In this document: one piece after another, positions 1 to 9,270 of the stretch | How the letters are laid out: each line of letters starts with the position of its first letter | How positions within the stretch are numbered: position 1 is the first letter of the stretch | The notes under the pieces: generated by a model | The model's input: the letters and a program-made list of their open reading frames with translations, nothing else | What the model was told of the DNA's origin: nothing | Databases searched by the model: none | Made by a program: the position numbers and the translations under genes | Assembly (NCBI GenBank): GCA_900316315.1 | Contig: ONCK01000009.1 | Coordinates: 1 to 64,000, forward strand | Length of the DNA stretch: 64,000 bases | DNA from: an uncultured Prevotellaceae bacterium | GTDB taxonomy: Bacteria; Bacteroidota; Bacteroidia; Bacteroidales; Bacteroidaceae | Direction of reading: 5' to 3'

Positions 1-257
1 GTGCCGATGTAGTGATGACAAGTCGCCTTGTAAGCGCTACAAGGTCGGATGTAGTTTAAACTAGGTCGGACTTAGTTTAAACTGGAAGGCGAGTTGTTAC
101 CGTCTGATAGCCAGTTAGTTACGAGAGTGTCAAATCTTGTTTGTAATTCTTTGGATTTCAGTGAGTTACAAAGGCAATTTGAGGGTATTTCCATCTTTTT
201 GTCTTCAGGTGCAATCCGAGAAGCGTCATCCAATTTTTTATAATAAAAAAATTATTT
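1..257 (+). repeat. Interspersed ~290-bp repeat element, copy 1 (left end cut by window edge)
   Basis: This is the first of four copies of the same non-coding element; the others are at 18714-19001, 31863-32152 (inverted) and 53181-53469. The conserved 80-bp core lies at 18-97. Its ends, ACAAGTCGCCTT (18-29) and AAGGCGAGTTGT (86-97), pair with one mismatch. Inside are the hairpin CCTTGTA/TACAAGG (26-32 with 38-44) and the palindrome GTTTAAACTA/TAGTTTAAAC (54-63 with 73-82). The right boundary is an AT block at about 234-257. No reading frame is conserved between copies. A mobile MITE-like element or a structured RNA are both possible. Confidence 0.8.
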
Positions 258-299
258 CTGAGGAACTCGGATGGGAATGACTATCTGTATCTACACACT

Positions 300-470
300 T
301 GGCGATTGCGGAAAAATTTTCAGTCAAGCGCGTAATAGTTTCCGGTTAGCTGCAAAAAGTGTCCCGCTGGAATGTGTAAAATCCCATTGGAGTGCGAAAA
401 GAGTCCTAATGAAGTGCGAAAGGGATCCGGGGGAATGCGAGAGGAGTCCCGGTAAAGTGTGCCAAAGGTA
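300..470. repeat. Degenerate tandem array, 21-22 bp period, about 8 units
   Basis: Copies of a TGCG/TGTG-plus-A-tract anchor start at 307, 330, 351, 373, 393, 415, 436 and 458, giving steps of 20-23 bp. Units read roughly TGCGAAAAGAGTCCCGNTGGA. On the minus strand they become a T-tract followed about 13 bp later by CGGA-like bases, the same layout as the arrays at 37280-37510 and 47620-47875. The period is a multiple of three over part of the array, so a short plus-strand frame at 271-471 shows a seven-residue repeat. I do not treat that frame as a gene. The array lies directly right of repeat copy 1. Confidence 0.65.
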
Positions 471-1186
471 AATGTAATCGGAATATCATCCGTATCGCTC
501 CATTCGACCTGCTGTCAGGAGGGCCTCTGTCACGGATGTAGACCAGCCGATTTGCCGTGGGCGAAGAGGAGAATCGTGTGCCTGAGGTCTTTTGGACACC
601 AATGGAGACTCTTTCTCCTATATTTTCCGACGGCCCACGAATACTTGTTGTCACTACTCTAGTTGTCTCTTGTTTTAGAATCATTTTCGCTGTCGCTCCC
701 CTGTAGCCAGTTATCACGAGGCCTGTCCTTAGCGCTACGTTGAGGCCGCCATCTATTGTGTGACCCCTTGCTGGCATCAGAGAATACGTGTGGCAGGCGG
801 CAGACTGCGAGTCGCGAGCGAATGTACGCCTTGTGGGGTTGACGATATCTTACTGTAAGGAGAGGATGTCTTGCTCTCGTACAATGCTATCGGATTTATC
901 GGTATTTTTGAAGAAATGCTATAGAAAAGAGACGCCGATGAAATCATCATTTTTATTCTGAATCTCCGATTTATGCCGATGAAATCGACACAAATTTCTT
1001 TGTGGCTGTTTTTGTACTTGATTGCAGCATTGTTCTGTGTGGTGTCGGGACATTTTTGTCGCTTTTTTTCGGCGCTGTAATGTGGGCATATTGCCACAGG
1101 AGAGGGCAACCTCTCCTTAGTCGTCTTGGAGGGATGGAGATAGCAATATTTAGCGCGTAAATATCGGTATTTTGATAAAAAATCAG
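471..1186. other. Gene-free stretch upstream of mutS
   Basis: No convincing gene was found. The frames crossing it lack family motifs and run into mutS in antisense. The stretch contains no clear hairpin, tRNA or repeat copy. Its right end holds the candidate mutS promoter. Confidence 0.6.
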
Positions 1187-1194
1187 TACTTTTG
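1187..1194 (+). promoter_or_regulatory. Candidate -7 box for mutS (TACTTTTG)
   Basis: A perfect match to the Bacteroidetes -7 consensus TAnnTTTG, 22 bp before the mutS start codon. No TTTG -33 box is seen at the usual 19-21 bp; the nearest, at 1171, is too close. Confidence 0.5.
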
Positions 1195-1216
1195 AGCAAC
1201 AAAATACAGACATCCA

Positions 1217-3829
1217 ATGGCACAAGACGCACTTACTCCGATGATGGCCCAATTTCGCTCTCTTAAGGCGAAACATCCTGATGCGGTGATGCTCTTCCGT
1301 TGCGGCGACTTCTATGAGACTTATTGCGAGGACGCCATATTGGCGTCCAAGGTGCTGGGCATCACGCTCACCCACCGCAACAACAAGGGCGTAGGTCAGG
1401 CTATCGAGATGGCAGGCTTCCCCTATCATGCCCTGGATGCCTATCTCCCCAAGCTTATCCGCGCCGGCTACCGCGTAGCTATCTGCGACCAGCTCGAGGA
1501 TCCCAAGCTCGCTAAAAAGCTCGTCAAGCGCGGCATCACGGAGGTCGTAACGCCCGGCGTAGCGCTGACCGACAATATGCTCAATAGCAAGGAAAACAAT
1601 TTCCTGTCGGCGCTCACTATTAGTAAGGGGGCTTGCGGCATGGCGCTGATAGACATCTCTACGGGAGAGTTTGCTGTCGCTGAGGGAACCATCGACTATA
1701 TCGCCAAGCTGTACGTCAACTTTCAGCCCAAGGAGGTGCTTGTCGTGCGCGGCAGCAAGGACCGTGTCCTCTCCGCCCTGGGTCAGACTTACTATGTGCA
1801 CGAGATGGACGACTGGGCCTTCAATGAGCAGACCGCCGTCGAGCGGCTATGCAAGCTATTTAAGGTCAAAAATATGAAAGGCTTCGGTGTCGCCCACATG
1901 CATGCCGCACTTACGGCAGCGGGGGCCATACTGAGCTACCTGGAGGAGACCCAGCATACCCACCTGAGCCATATTACGACGCTCAAGCGCATCGATGAGG
2001 ATGAGTATGTCAGACTCGACAGCTTCACCCTGCGCAATCTGGAGCTGCTGCAGCCGCTCGCCGAGGGTGGCAAGAGCCTCCTGCAGGTTGTCGACCGTAC
2101 GCTGACGCCGATGGGAGGACGCCTGCTGAGACGTTGGCTGAGCTTCCCCCTCTGCCGTGTCAAGGATATCAAGCAGCGTCAGGACTGCGTGGAATACTGC
2201 TTCCGTGAGCCCTCGTTCCGCCGGACGGTGATAGAGCAGCTACAGACTATCGGCGACATGGAACGCTTGATTGCCAAGCTGTCCACGGGCCGTATCACTC
2301 CGCGCGAGATGCAGCAATTGCGCTACGACCTCGAGGCTATCCCCCCGCTCAAGAAGGCCTGCGAGGATAGCGATCTGTCGTCGCTGCGCGACATCGGCAG
2401 CCGTATGGATGGCCTTAAGGAACTTCACGACCTGATACGCGATACACTGGTGCCCGATCCGCCCTCGCAGACAAACAAGGGAGGATACATCGCCAAGGGA
2501 GTGGATGAAAAACTGGACGAACTGCGTGATATCTCGACCAATAGTCGAGAATATCTGCTCCAGATGCAGCAGCGGGAGAGCGAGCGCACGGGCATACAGA
2601 GTCTCAAGATAGGCTTCAACAATGTCTTTGGCTACTATCTGGAGGTGAGAAATACCTTCAAGGACAAAGTGCCGCCCGAGTGGGTACGCAAGCAGACACT
2701 GGTCAATGCCGAACGCTATATCACGCAAGAGCTTAAGGAGTACGAGGAGAAGATACTCGGTGCTGAGGACCGCATGCTCGTGATAGAGGCTCAGATCTAT
2801 GCGCGTCTGACCGCCCGTGTCGCCCAAGACATAGCGACGATACAGCGTGACGCACTGATGGTGAGCCAGCTGGACTGCTTGGTCAACTTTGCTACCGTGG
2901 CTGAGGAGCGCCGCTATACGAGGCCCATTGTGGACGAGAGCACTGAGCTCGACATACGCGACGGCCGCCACCCCGTGATCGAGACCGAGATGGCCGCAGG
3001 AGAGTCGTATGTACCCAATGATGTGCACCTCGACACAGAGCATCAGCAGATCCTCATCATTACTGGCCCCAATATGGCCGGTAAATCGGCGCTGCTGCGT
3101 CAGACGGCGCTTATCGTACTGCTTGCCCAGACCGGTAGTTTTGTGCCCGCCTCGAGTGCGCACATCGGGCTCGTAGACAAAATATTCACCCGCGTCGGCG
3201 CCAGCGACAATATCTCAGCCGGTGAGAGTACCTTCATGGTGGAGATGAGCGAGGCCGCAAGCATCATCAACGGCATCACGCAGCGCAGCCTCGTGCTCTT
3301 TGACGAACTGGGCCGAGGCACGTCTACTTACGACGGTATCTCTATCGCATGGGCCATTATCGAATACCTGCACGACAATCCGCACAATGCCCATCCGCGC
3401 ACGCTCTTCTCGACCCACTATCACGAGCTCAATGAGATGGAGAAGCGGTATCCGCGTGTCAAAAACTTCAATGTGAGTGTCAAGGAGGTGGGGCATCAGG
3501 TTATCTTCCTGCGTAAGTTGGTGCCGGGAGGTAGCGAGCACTCCTTTGGTATCCACGTGGCGCAGATGGCCGGCATGCCCGCGTCTATTGTCAAGAGGGC
3601 CAACCAAGTACTCAAGCAACTAGAGGCACACAGTCAGGGCCAGAGCGTCAGCAAACCGATACCCGAAAAACCGGAAGAAGAGGGCGTGCAGCTCAGCTTC
3701 TTCCAGCTCGATGATCCCGTGCTGTGCCAGATACGGGACCGTATTCTCAATCTTGATATCAACAGTCTGACACCCTTGCAAGCCCTTAACATGCTCAACG
3801 ATATCAAGCGCATCGTCAAGGGTGAGTAG
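1217..3829 (+). CDS. mutS: DNA mismatch repair protein MutS
   Basis: Cytoplasmic mismatch-recognition ATPase that binds mispaired or looped DNA and starts repair together with MutL. The 870-residue product has the normal length. The mismatch-contacting Phe-x-Glu motif is visible as GDFYE at residues 30-34. The core and lever domains follow, then the C-terminal ABC-type ATPase with Walker [10 protein letters not shown] near residue 616, Walker B and signature residues [12 protein letters not shown] near 695, and the downstream STHYHEL motif. The ATG at 1217 fits the family N terminus and lies just after a candidate -7 box. The gene ends 24 bp before the convergent SGNH esterase gene, with no strong terminator between them. 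There is no mutL in the window. Confidence 0.97.
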   Translation: MAQDALTPMMAQFRSLKAKHPDAVMLFRCGDFYETYCEDAILASKVLGITLTHRNNKGVGQAIEMAGFPYHALDAYLPKLIRAGYRVAICDQLEDPKLAKKLVKRGITEVVTPGVALTDNMLNSKENNFLSALTISKGACGMALIDISTGEFAVAEGTIDYIAKLYVNFQPKEVLVVRGSKDRVLSALGQTYYVHEMDDWAFNEQTAVERLCKLFKVKNMKGFGVAHMHAALTAAGAILSYLEETQHTHLSHITTLKRIDEDEYVRLDSFTLRNLELLQPLAEGGKSLLQVVDRTLTPMGGRLLRRWLSFPLCRVKDIKQRQDCVEYCFREPSFRRTVIEQLQTIGDMERLIAKLSTGRITPREMQQLRYDLEAIPPLKKACEDSDLSSLRDIGSRMDGLKELHDLIRDTLVPDPPSQTNKGGYIAKGVDEKLDELRDISTNSREYLLQMQQRESERTGIQSLKIGFNNVFGYYLEVRNTFKDKVPPEWVRKQTLVNAERYITQELKEYEEKILGAEDRMLVIEAQIYARLTARVAQDIATIQRDALMVSQLDCLVNFATVAEERRYTRPIVDESTELDIRDGRHPVIETEMAAGESYVPNDVHLDTEHQQILIITGPNMAGKSALLRQTALIVLLAQTGSFVPASSAHIGLVDKIFTRVGASDNISAGESTFMVEMSEAASIINGITQRSLVLFDELGRGTSTYDGISIAWAIIEYLHDNPHNAHPRTLFSTHYHELNEMEKRYPRVKNFNVSVKEVGHQVIFLRKLVPGGSEHSFGIHVAQMAGMPASIVKRANQVLKQLEAHSQGQSVSKPIPEKPEEEGVQLSFFQLDDPVLCQIRDRILNLDINSLTPLQALNMLNDIKRIVKGE

Positions 3830-3853
3830 GAAAATCAACTGAACGCCTTACCG

Positions 3854-4696
3854 TCACTTCTCATAGCTCAACCTTGTACCGATAAAGCCCGCTTGGGCAA
3901 ACTCAGACGGGTGCTGGCGAATGATATGGTCGATGTAGGTCATCATGACCCAGGCTGTCCACTCGTAGCCTGCGGCATTGAGGTGGCCGCCTACAAAGTA
4001 GCGGCTTCTGAACTCCTTGTCGCTATAGTCGGGTCCGTACTTGTGGAGATCGATCACGTAGAGGCGGCTAAACTTGGCGGGGAGCTGGCGGATAAATGAG
4101 TTGTAGGGACTCTCAGCTCCATTGTAGCGCCCGGGATCTGTGACTACGAAGACGAAGCAGTCGGGGCTGATGCTGCGTATGCGCTGTATGATACCGGCAT
4201 ACTGGCCTGCAAAAGTGTTTGCATTGTGATGATAGTCGTCTAGGTCGATGTCTGTGTCGATGTTGCCGGCAGGTACTTTGTGGAGGGCGTCGTTTACGCC
4301 GAGCGCGATGATATAGGCTTGCTTTGGGCTCCGATGGGCATCGATATTGCGATTGATGTTGTAGGGATGACTCCAGAAGTGGTCAATCCATCCTCGCGCC
4401 GTCTCGCCGCCTTGGGAGTAATTGTCGCCGTCAACTCCCATCAGCCGGCACATACGCTGCCCCCAGGAGTACTCATAGAAGTCGTGGTAGCCACGCTTGC
4501 CGTCCTTGAGACTCTCAAACTCGCCGCTGGAGAGCGAGTCTCCGATGAAGCCCCAGTGATGAAAGATGGAGCAAAAACCAGGATACTGATGGATGGTGGC
4601 AAGAGGGTTGTCAGTGGCTGTTGTGCCGAGCGTATGCTGCACAAAAGGCATGAAGAGAAAGAGGGTAAGTAGAAGAAAAATTTTTCGCAGAGACAT
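3854..4696 (-). CDS. Secreted SGNH/GDSL-family esterase
   Basis: Probable exported hydrolase of the SGNH fold, acting on ester bonds of an unknown substrate. The 280-residue product begins with a signal peptide (SLRKIFLLLTLFLFMPF). Block I appears as GDSLSSGEFES with the catalytic Ser, block III as ALGVNDAL, and block V as GGHLNAAGY with the catalytic His. The usual Asp three residues before that His is Val here. I chose ATG 4696 because the signal peptide starts there; an upstream GTG at 4753 would only add an Asn/Lys-rich leader and overlap comM. A run of 12 A residues (4699-4710) sits immediately before the start and could vary in length. The gene is last in a minus-strand group after comM, 37 bp away. 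Confidence 0.8.
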   Translation of the reverse strand: MSLRKIFLLLTLFLFMPFVQHTLGTTATDNPLATIHQYPGFCSIFHHWGFIGDSLSSGEFESLKDGKRGYHDFYEYSWGQRMCRLMGVDGDNYSQGGETARGWIDHFWSHPYNINRNIDAHRSPKQAYIIALGVNDALHKVPAGNIDTDIDLDDYHHNANTFAGQYAGIIQRIRSISPDCFVFVVTDPGRYNGAESPYNSFIRQLPAKFSRLYVIDLHKYGPDYSDKEFRSRYFVGGHLNAAGYEWTAWVMMTYIDHIIRQHPSEFAQAGFIGTRLSYEK

Positions 4697-4733
4697 ACTT
4701 TTTTTTTTTTGAGATTGATATACTGTCTGGAAG

Positions 4734-6272
4734 TTATTCGCCCCACGTACCACGGTCGAGGTTGCGATAGCCTACGGCCTCGCTGATATGGTGAGCCCGG
4801 ATGGTGTCACTATGGTCGAGGTCGGCGATGGTGCGGGCTACCTTGAGGATACGCTCATAGGCTCTGGCACTGAGATCGAGGCGTGTCATGGCCGCTTGGA
4901 GGAGTTGTCGGCCGGCTTGGTCGGGCTCAGCATATGCGCGGAGCATCTTGGAGGTCATCTGGGCGTTGCAGTAGATGCCCGGGATGCCTTGGAAGCGTGC
5001 CTTCTGCCGCTCGCGGGCCTCGACGACGCGGCCGCGTATCGTCGCGCTGGACTCTCCCTGCGGCGCTGCGGCGAGCTCCTTGAAGGGCACCGGTGTCACC
5101 TCGATCTGGAGGTCTATGCGGTCGAGCAGGGGGCCGCTGATGCGGCTCAGATACTGCTTGATCTGTCCCGGCGTACAGGTACAGGCGTGGGTAGGATGGT
5201 TGTAGTACCCGCAGGGGCAGGGATTCATGCTCGCCACGAGCATGAAGGAGCAGGGCAGCTGGATGGTGTAGCGTGCACGGCTGATGGTGATGACCCTGTC
5301 CTCAAGGGGCTGACGCAGTGTCTCAAGGGCATTTTTGCTAAAGTGGGGAAGTTCGTCGAGGAAGAGCACTCCATTGTGTGCCAGACTGATTTCGCCGGGC
5401 TGGAAGGTCGTACCTCCGCCGATGAGGGCGACGTCTGATATCGTGTGATGAGGACTACGGAACGGGCGGCGTGAGATGAGCGACGTACCGGGAGGGAGAA
5501 CGCCGGCTACAGAGTGGATCTGAGTGGTCTCAAGGCTCTCATGAAGAGTGAGAGGAGGTAGAATAGAGGGTAGCCGCTTGGCCATCATGGACTTGCCGCA
5601 GCCGGGTGATCCGACGAGGATGATATTGTGTCCGCCGGCGGCGGCAATCTCGAGGGCGCGCTTCACATTGTCCTGCCCCTTGACGTCGATAAAGTCGGAC
5701 TGGAAGGTCGCCTGCTGGCTGTAAAACTCCTTGCGCGTATCGACGATGGTGGGCTGGAGCGTACCGCGTCCATTGAGGAAGTCAGCAACCTCGGTGATGT
5801 GGTGGGCGCCATAGACCTTGAGGCGATTGACGACGGCTGCTTCGCGTGCATTGTCGGCCGGGAGGATGAGACTCTCAAATCCTTCCTCGCGCGCCTTGAT
5901 GGCTATCGGGAGCGCTCCCCGTACGGGACGCAACGAGCCGTCGAGTCCGAGCTCGCCGACGAAGACATAGCGCTTGAGATTGTCCGCCGATATGACTTGG
6001 CTGGCGGCCAGCATGCCGATGGCAAGAGGCAGATCATAGGCGGTGCCTTCCTTGCGGATGTTGGCGGGGGCCATATTGATGACAACGCGTCGCTGAGGCA
6101 TGTGGAAACCTGTATTGGCTATCGCGGTCTGGATGCGCTTGGCGCTCTCGCGCACCGCATTGTCGGGCAAGCCGACGAGGGAGAAGTCGGCGCCGTTGGA
6201 CACGTTGATTTCGATAAGTACGGTAGTGGCCTTCAGACCGTCGACTGCTGTGCTGAAGAGTTGTATCAACAT
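4734..6272 (-). CDS. comM: YifB/ComM-family Mg-chelatase-like AAA+ ATPase
   Basis: Cytoplasmic AAA+ protein. The ComM family forms a hexameric helicase that promotes branch migration when incoming DNA is integrated during natural transformation. The 512-residue product has the typical family length. It has an N-terminal ChlI/Lon-protease-like domain (TAVDGLKATTVLIEINVSNG to about residue 170), Walker A GSPGCGKSMMAKRLP near residue 215, Walker B FLDELPHF, a zinc-ribbon-like insert (CPCGYYNHPTHACTCTPGQ), an arginine-finger region (LLDRIDLQIE) and a C-terminal Mg-chelatase domain. The start at MLIQLF (6272) matches the family; the open frame upstream is unsupported. The gene begins 20 bp after the thioredoxin-like gene, suggesting co-transcription. 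Confidence 0.92.
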   Translation of the reverse strand: MLIQLFSTAVDGLKATTVLIEINVSNGADFSLVGLPDNAVRESAKRIQTAIANTGFHMPQRRVVINMAPANIRKEGTAYDLPLAIGMLAASQVISADNLKRYVFVGELGLDGSLRPVRGALPIAIKAREEGFESLILPADNAREAAVVNRLKVYGAHHITEVADFLNGRGTLQPTIVDTRKEFYSQQATFQSDFIDVKGQDNVKRALEIAAAGGHNIILVGSPGCGKSMMAKRLPSILPPLTLHESLETTQIHSVAGVLPPGTSLISRRPFRSPHHTISDVALIGGGTTFQPGEISLAHNGVLFLDELPHFSKNALETLRQPLEDRVITISRARYTIQLPCSFMLVASMNPCPCGYYNHPTHACTCTPGQIKQYLSRISGPLLDRIDLQIEVTPVPFKELAAAPQGESSATIRGRVVEARERQKARFQGIPGIYCNAQMTSKMLRAYAEPDQAGRQLLQAAMTRLDLSARAYERILKVARTIADLDHSDTIRAHHISEAVGYRNLDRGTWGE

Positions 6273-6292
6273 GGGGAGGGGGAGTTGGGTAG

Positions 6293-7339
6293 CTATTTGC
6301 TGTAGCCGAGCTTGGTAAAGATCTGGTCCGGCGTCAGGTCGCGTCCGATGATGACGCCCTGAGAGTTGACCACGATATTGCCCGGCACATATCGCAGGCC
6401 GAGCTTTCTGACAAGAGGCGACATGAAGTGGCGGCGGTCGCAGACGGTATATCCGCGTAGCGTGTCGCGGCGTATGACATTGTTGCACTGGATCGTGTCA
6501 GCATCGAGGCAGATATTGAGCATATTGAGTTTGACACTGCGGCTACGGACCATGGAGGAGAGCTGACGCAAGGGGCTGGAGAAGTCTGTGCTCCAGCTCG
6601 CCCAGAAAGAGATGACGAGAGGCTGGCCGCTAAAAGTGCGGTCGTTGACCGTTTGCCCCGACAGTGTCTTGGCAGTGAAGGAGGGGAGTCGGCTGCCCTC
6701 CCGATTGGTAAGCACAGAGGTCAGCTGATTGGACAACAACTTGAGCTGCGGGCGGTTGGGGGCAGCGTGCTGCATGAGTTTGAGCAGACGTGACGCTTCG
6801 ACGCAGTCTATCTGGTCAACATTGAGAAAGACCTCAGAAAAGATAGCCAGCGAGGCAAACGATGCAGGATGCTGCTCGATCATGCGCGCGGCAATCTTGC
6901 GACGCTCTGCATCCGACTTGTGGAAGATAAGCTCTCGGTACTGGGTGAGCAGCTTGTTTTCGGGGCTTCCGCTGACCTTGATACGCAGCATATTGCTGGC
7001 ATCCCCTTCGACCTTGATGGTCTTGCCGGGAATGGCTACGAGGGTCGTTTGCATGAAGTTGGGATACTGTAGCGTCACAAGCAGGGTGTCGGTCGCAGGG
7101 CGGCTGATGGAGAAGCTGCCGTCCTTGACCTGGATGGTGTCAAATCCGTCCCACTGCGACGAGGGGCTGTAGGCGTAGAGCTCACCCTCGCCGAGATGCT
7201 TAAAGTGTCCCTTGATGCGTATATGACCTTTGCCCGCGCCGCAGGAGGCGAGGATGAGGGTCAGCACAAAACAAGACAGAAGGGTAAAAAGTCCCCGCCT
7301 GCCTATGACTGATAGTCTGCTTGACTTGGTCAAATGCAT
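6293..7339 (-). CDS. Thioredoxin-fold lipoprotein lacking the CxxC active site
   Basis: A 348-residue envelope lipoprotein. The N terminus is a signal peptide ending in the lipobox LASC (Cys33). Residues ~37-140 resemble the DUF4369 domain that often precedes thioredoxin folds in Bacteroidetes. Residues ~215-345 have a TlpA/AhpC-like fold with SFWASW, but the expected WCxxC that follows is STDFSSP, so no redox cysteine pair is present. The C-terminal part keeps the fold (RKLGLRYVPGNIVVNSQGVIIGRDL), including the family cis-Pro region. It is probably not an oxidoreductase, although a binding or scaffolding role is only inference. The gene lies between the TPR lipoprotein and comM, all on the minus strand with short gaps. 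Confidence 0.78.
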   Translation of the reverse strand: MHLTKSSRLSVIGRRGLFTLLSCFVLTLILASCGAGKGHIRIKGHFKHLGEGELYAYSPSSQWDGFDTIQVKDGSFSISRPATDTLLVTLQYPNFMQTTLVAIPGKTIKVEGDASNMLRIKVSGSPENKLLTQYRELIFHKSDAERRKIAARMIEQHPASFASLAIFSEVFLNVDQIDCVEASRLLKLMQHAAPNRPQLKLLSNQLTSVLTNREGSRLPSFTAKTLSGQTVNDRTFSGQPLVISFWASWSTDFSSPLRQLSSMVRSRSVKLNMLNICLDADTIQCNNVIRRDTLRGYTVCDRRHFMSPLVRKLGLRYVPGNIVVNSQGVIIGRDLTPDQIFTKLGYSK

Positions 7340-7387
7340 GGTGAGCGGTGCTTTTTACCCTTCTGAATATATGGAGACGGGATGGTC

Positions 7388-9091
7388 TTATTTTGTCAGC
7401 ACTTGGAAGGCTGCGTTGGCGGCGATCTTCTTAAACTCCAAGTCATTGGCAGCGTACTTGGCCAGGGATGCATCCTGCTGGACGGCATTGCGCAGATTGT
7501 CAATGGCTAGAGAGGTATTGTTGGTGCGGGCGGCGATGATGGCCTTGAGGTAGTAGGTCATGGCATCGGGCTTGCTGACAGACGAGAGTGTGCTGGCAGC
7601 GGTCATATAGTCCTTGGTCAGCAGTTGTGCGAGGCCTGCGGAGTTGCTCTTGGCGTCGCCAAATGCCTTGACAGCCTGAGCATACTTGCCCTGCTTGAGA
7701 TACAGGTTGCCCAGGGCTTCGCCTGCAGCGTCGCTGGTGCTACCCTTGGCGAGGTAAGTCTCGGCAGCAGCATTGTCGCCTGCGAGCATGGCGAGGTAGC
7801 CGGCGTTGACATTGGGCTCTGCAGCATTGCTGTTGGCCTTGAGGGCTTGCTGTACATAGTCCTTGGCGGTTGTGAAGTCGCCCTTCTGATAAGCGAGTAC
7901 CGCGAGGTCGTTGTAGGCACGATAGTCATTGGGGTAGATCTGCGTAGTCTTCTTGTAGATCTCTGCCTGCTTGGCCTGGTCGTCAGTAAGGGTAGCAGAG
8001 TAAAGCATTTCCTCTACGCTGAGCTTGCTGGGGTCGCTCTTGTACTGCTGCTCTATCTCGTCGTCGCTGCGCCCGATGAGGTTGTAGTTGACGGTGATGC
8101 GGCTGCGGCGCAACTCGGGCAGTACCTCCTTGGCCAACTCGGTAAATGCAGCGGAGATATTCTTGATCTGACGCTCGCGTTCCTCAGGGTCTTTGTACAT
8201 AGAGAGGACGCGCAAGATGACCTCCTTGTCCTGTATGTTGGACTGGCTGACGAGTTGCTGGAAGCCTTCCCAGTCCTCGGCGGTGTACTTGGTATTGATA
8301 TTGCCGTCGAGACCTGCACGCTTGAGGGTGCCGCTGACGTATTGCTTGGTATTCTTCTCACGGTTCTTGGCGAGAGCTGTATTGAGCTTCATGCCGCCAT
8401 CGGGAGAGGCGTAGGCTGATACTTCAACATTCTCGAGGTCCTTGCGCTCCTGGTCGTTGCGTATGTCGCGCAGAGTCTTGATAAAGTCTTTGACAGATAC
8501 GCTATGCAACTCAGAGTTGCGGATTTTGGCTTGCTGGATGAGGAACTTGATGTTGGCGTTAGCCTTCTGCTTGATGACATGCTGGTAGGCGTCGGGTGCA
8601 AAAGCTATGTTGCTGCTCTTCATAGTGCGGTTGACGAGTGCCGAGGTGGCGAGTACGCCTTCTCCAACCTTGACTTCGGGAACATTGTAACGCTTGTTGC
8701 CTTTGCGCGCATCAAACTTGAGATAGAGATCGCTCTTTTCCATTTCGGGCACGTAGGCGAAGTTGCTCTTCATGGTGTAGTTGCCGCCGATACGGTAAGA
8801 GATGGTCTGATTGTTGCCTTCGACTTTCTCGCCCTGGAAAGTGGCGGGAGCACCTATAGCCTCGCCTCCGTCATACTTCAGAACAGGAGTAACGGTGACG
8901 ACAGCCTTCTTTTTCATGTATTTCTGGGGGAAGCGTCCGTTGATGGTCACGGGTACTTGGTCGCCTACGGCCTCGATAGGCGAGGGGGTAACGTTGAAGT
9001 TGTCTGCAGAGAGGGCTCCCATCTTACTGCATGAGGTGAGGCCAAGTGCAGCTGAGCCGATGATGAGTGCAAGATACAGTTTAGTTTGCAT
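7388..9091 (-). CDS. TPR-repeat outer-membrane-type lipoprotein
   Basis: A 567-residue lipoprotein with signal peptide and lipobox LTSC. Residues ~35-160 form a beta-rich region. The middle, about 165-330, reads like an OmpA-type segment (VEVSAYASPDGGMKLNTALAKNREKNTKQYV), where OmpA_C proteins contact peptidoglycan. The C-terminal ~200 residues are tetratricopeptide repeats (NDYRAYNDLAVLAYQKGDFTTAKDYVQQAL, AEPNVNAGYLAMLAGDNAAAETYLAKG). This combination suggests an envelope scaffold protein; the exact function is unknown to me. I chose the ATG at 9091 over the upstream ATG at 9133 because the signal peptide begins there and the -7 box is at 9131-9138. It heads a likely four-gene unit (TPR, thioredoxin-like, comM, SGNH). 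Confidence 0.8.
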   Translation of the reverse strand: MQTKLYLALIIGSAALGLTSCSKMGALSADNFNVTPSPIEAVGDQVPVTINGRFPQKYMKKKAVVTVTPVLKYDGGEAIGAPATFQGEKVEGNNQTISYRIGGNYTMKSNFAYVPEMEKSDLYLKFDARKGNKRYNVPEVKVGEGVLATSALVNRTMKSSNIAFAPDAYQHVIKQKANANIKFLIQQAKIRNSELHSVSVKDFIKTLRDIRNDQERKDLENVEVSAYASPDGGMKLNTALAKNREKNTKQYVSGTLKRAGLDGNINTKYTAEDWEGFQQLVSQSNIQDKEVILRVLSMYKDPEERERQIKNISAAFTELAKEVLPELRRSRITVNYNLIGRSDDEIEQQYKSDPSKLSVEEMLYSATLTDDQAKQAEIYKKTTQIYPNDYRAYNDLAVLAYQKGDFTTAKDYVQQALKANSNAAEPNVNAGYLAMLAGDNAAAETYLAKGSTSDAAGEALGNLYLKQGKYAQAVKAFGDAKSNSAGLAQLLTKDYMTAASTLSSVSKPDAMTYYLKAIIAARTNNTSLAIDNLRNAVQQDASLAKYAANDLEFKKIAANAAFQVLTK

Positions 9092-9130
9092 AGTGTATGG
9101 ATATTTGATGTATTCGATGAGACTTAAATG

Positions 9131-9162
9131 CAAAAGTAGCGATTTATGCTGATGTTGCCAAA
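9131..9162 (-). promoter_or_regulatory. Strong Bacteroidetes-type promoter for the TPR lipoprotein gene group
   Basis: On the minus strand, TTTG (9159-9162) is followed after exactly 20 bp by TACTTTTG (9131-9138). Both boxes match the -33 and -7 consensus with standard spacing. The start codon at 9091 is about 40 bp downstream. Confidence 0.8.
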
Positions 9163-9230
9163 GGCTTAATGTTTTTTAAATGCTGGCTTGCAGTTAGCAG
9201 GCCATATTTTGTCGGAGGAGAGACCTATAG

Positions 9231-9261
9231 TGTCAAGACCTCGTCGAGTACAGTCTTGACA
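9231..9261 (-). terminator. Hairpin downstream of the metallophosphoesterase gene
   Basis: TGTCAAGAC (9231-9239) pairs perfectly with GTCTTGACA (9253-9261) around a 13-base loop, 10 bp past the stop of the minus-strand gene. There is no clear U-tract, so it may be a weak or RNA-stabilising hairpin rather than a terminator. Confidence 0.4.
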
Positions 9262-9270
9262 GATTTTGAC

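Noticed and set aside
271-471. Plus-strand frame with a seven-residue periodic sequence
   Set aside because: The period comes from the 21-bp DNA array, steps of 20-23 bp break the frame register, and the same array type elsewhere is non-coding.
777-1232. Minus-strand frame upstream of mutS
   Set aside because: No motif, runs across the mutS promoter and start, and atypical composition.
2240-3163. 307-codon minus-strand frame inside mutS
   Set aside because: Antisense to MutS catalytic regions with no recognisable features.
6273-6488. N-terminal extension of comM
   Set aside because: It overlaps the thioredoxin-like gene in antiframe and lacks homology features; the MLIQLF start matches the family.
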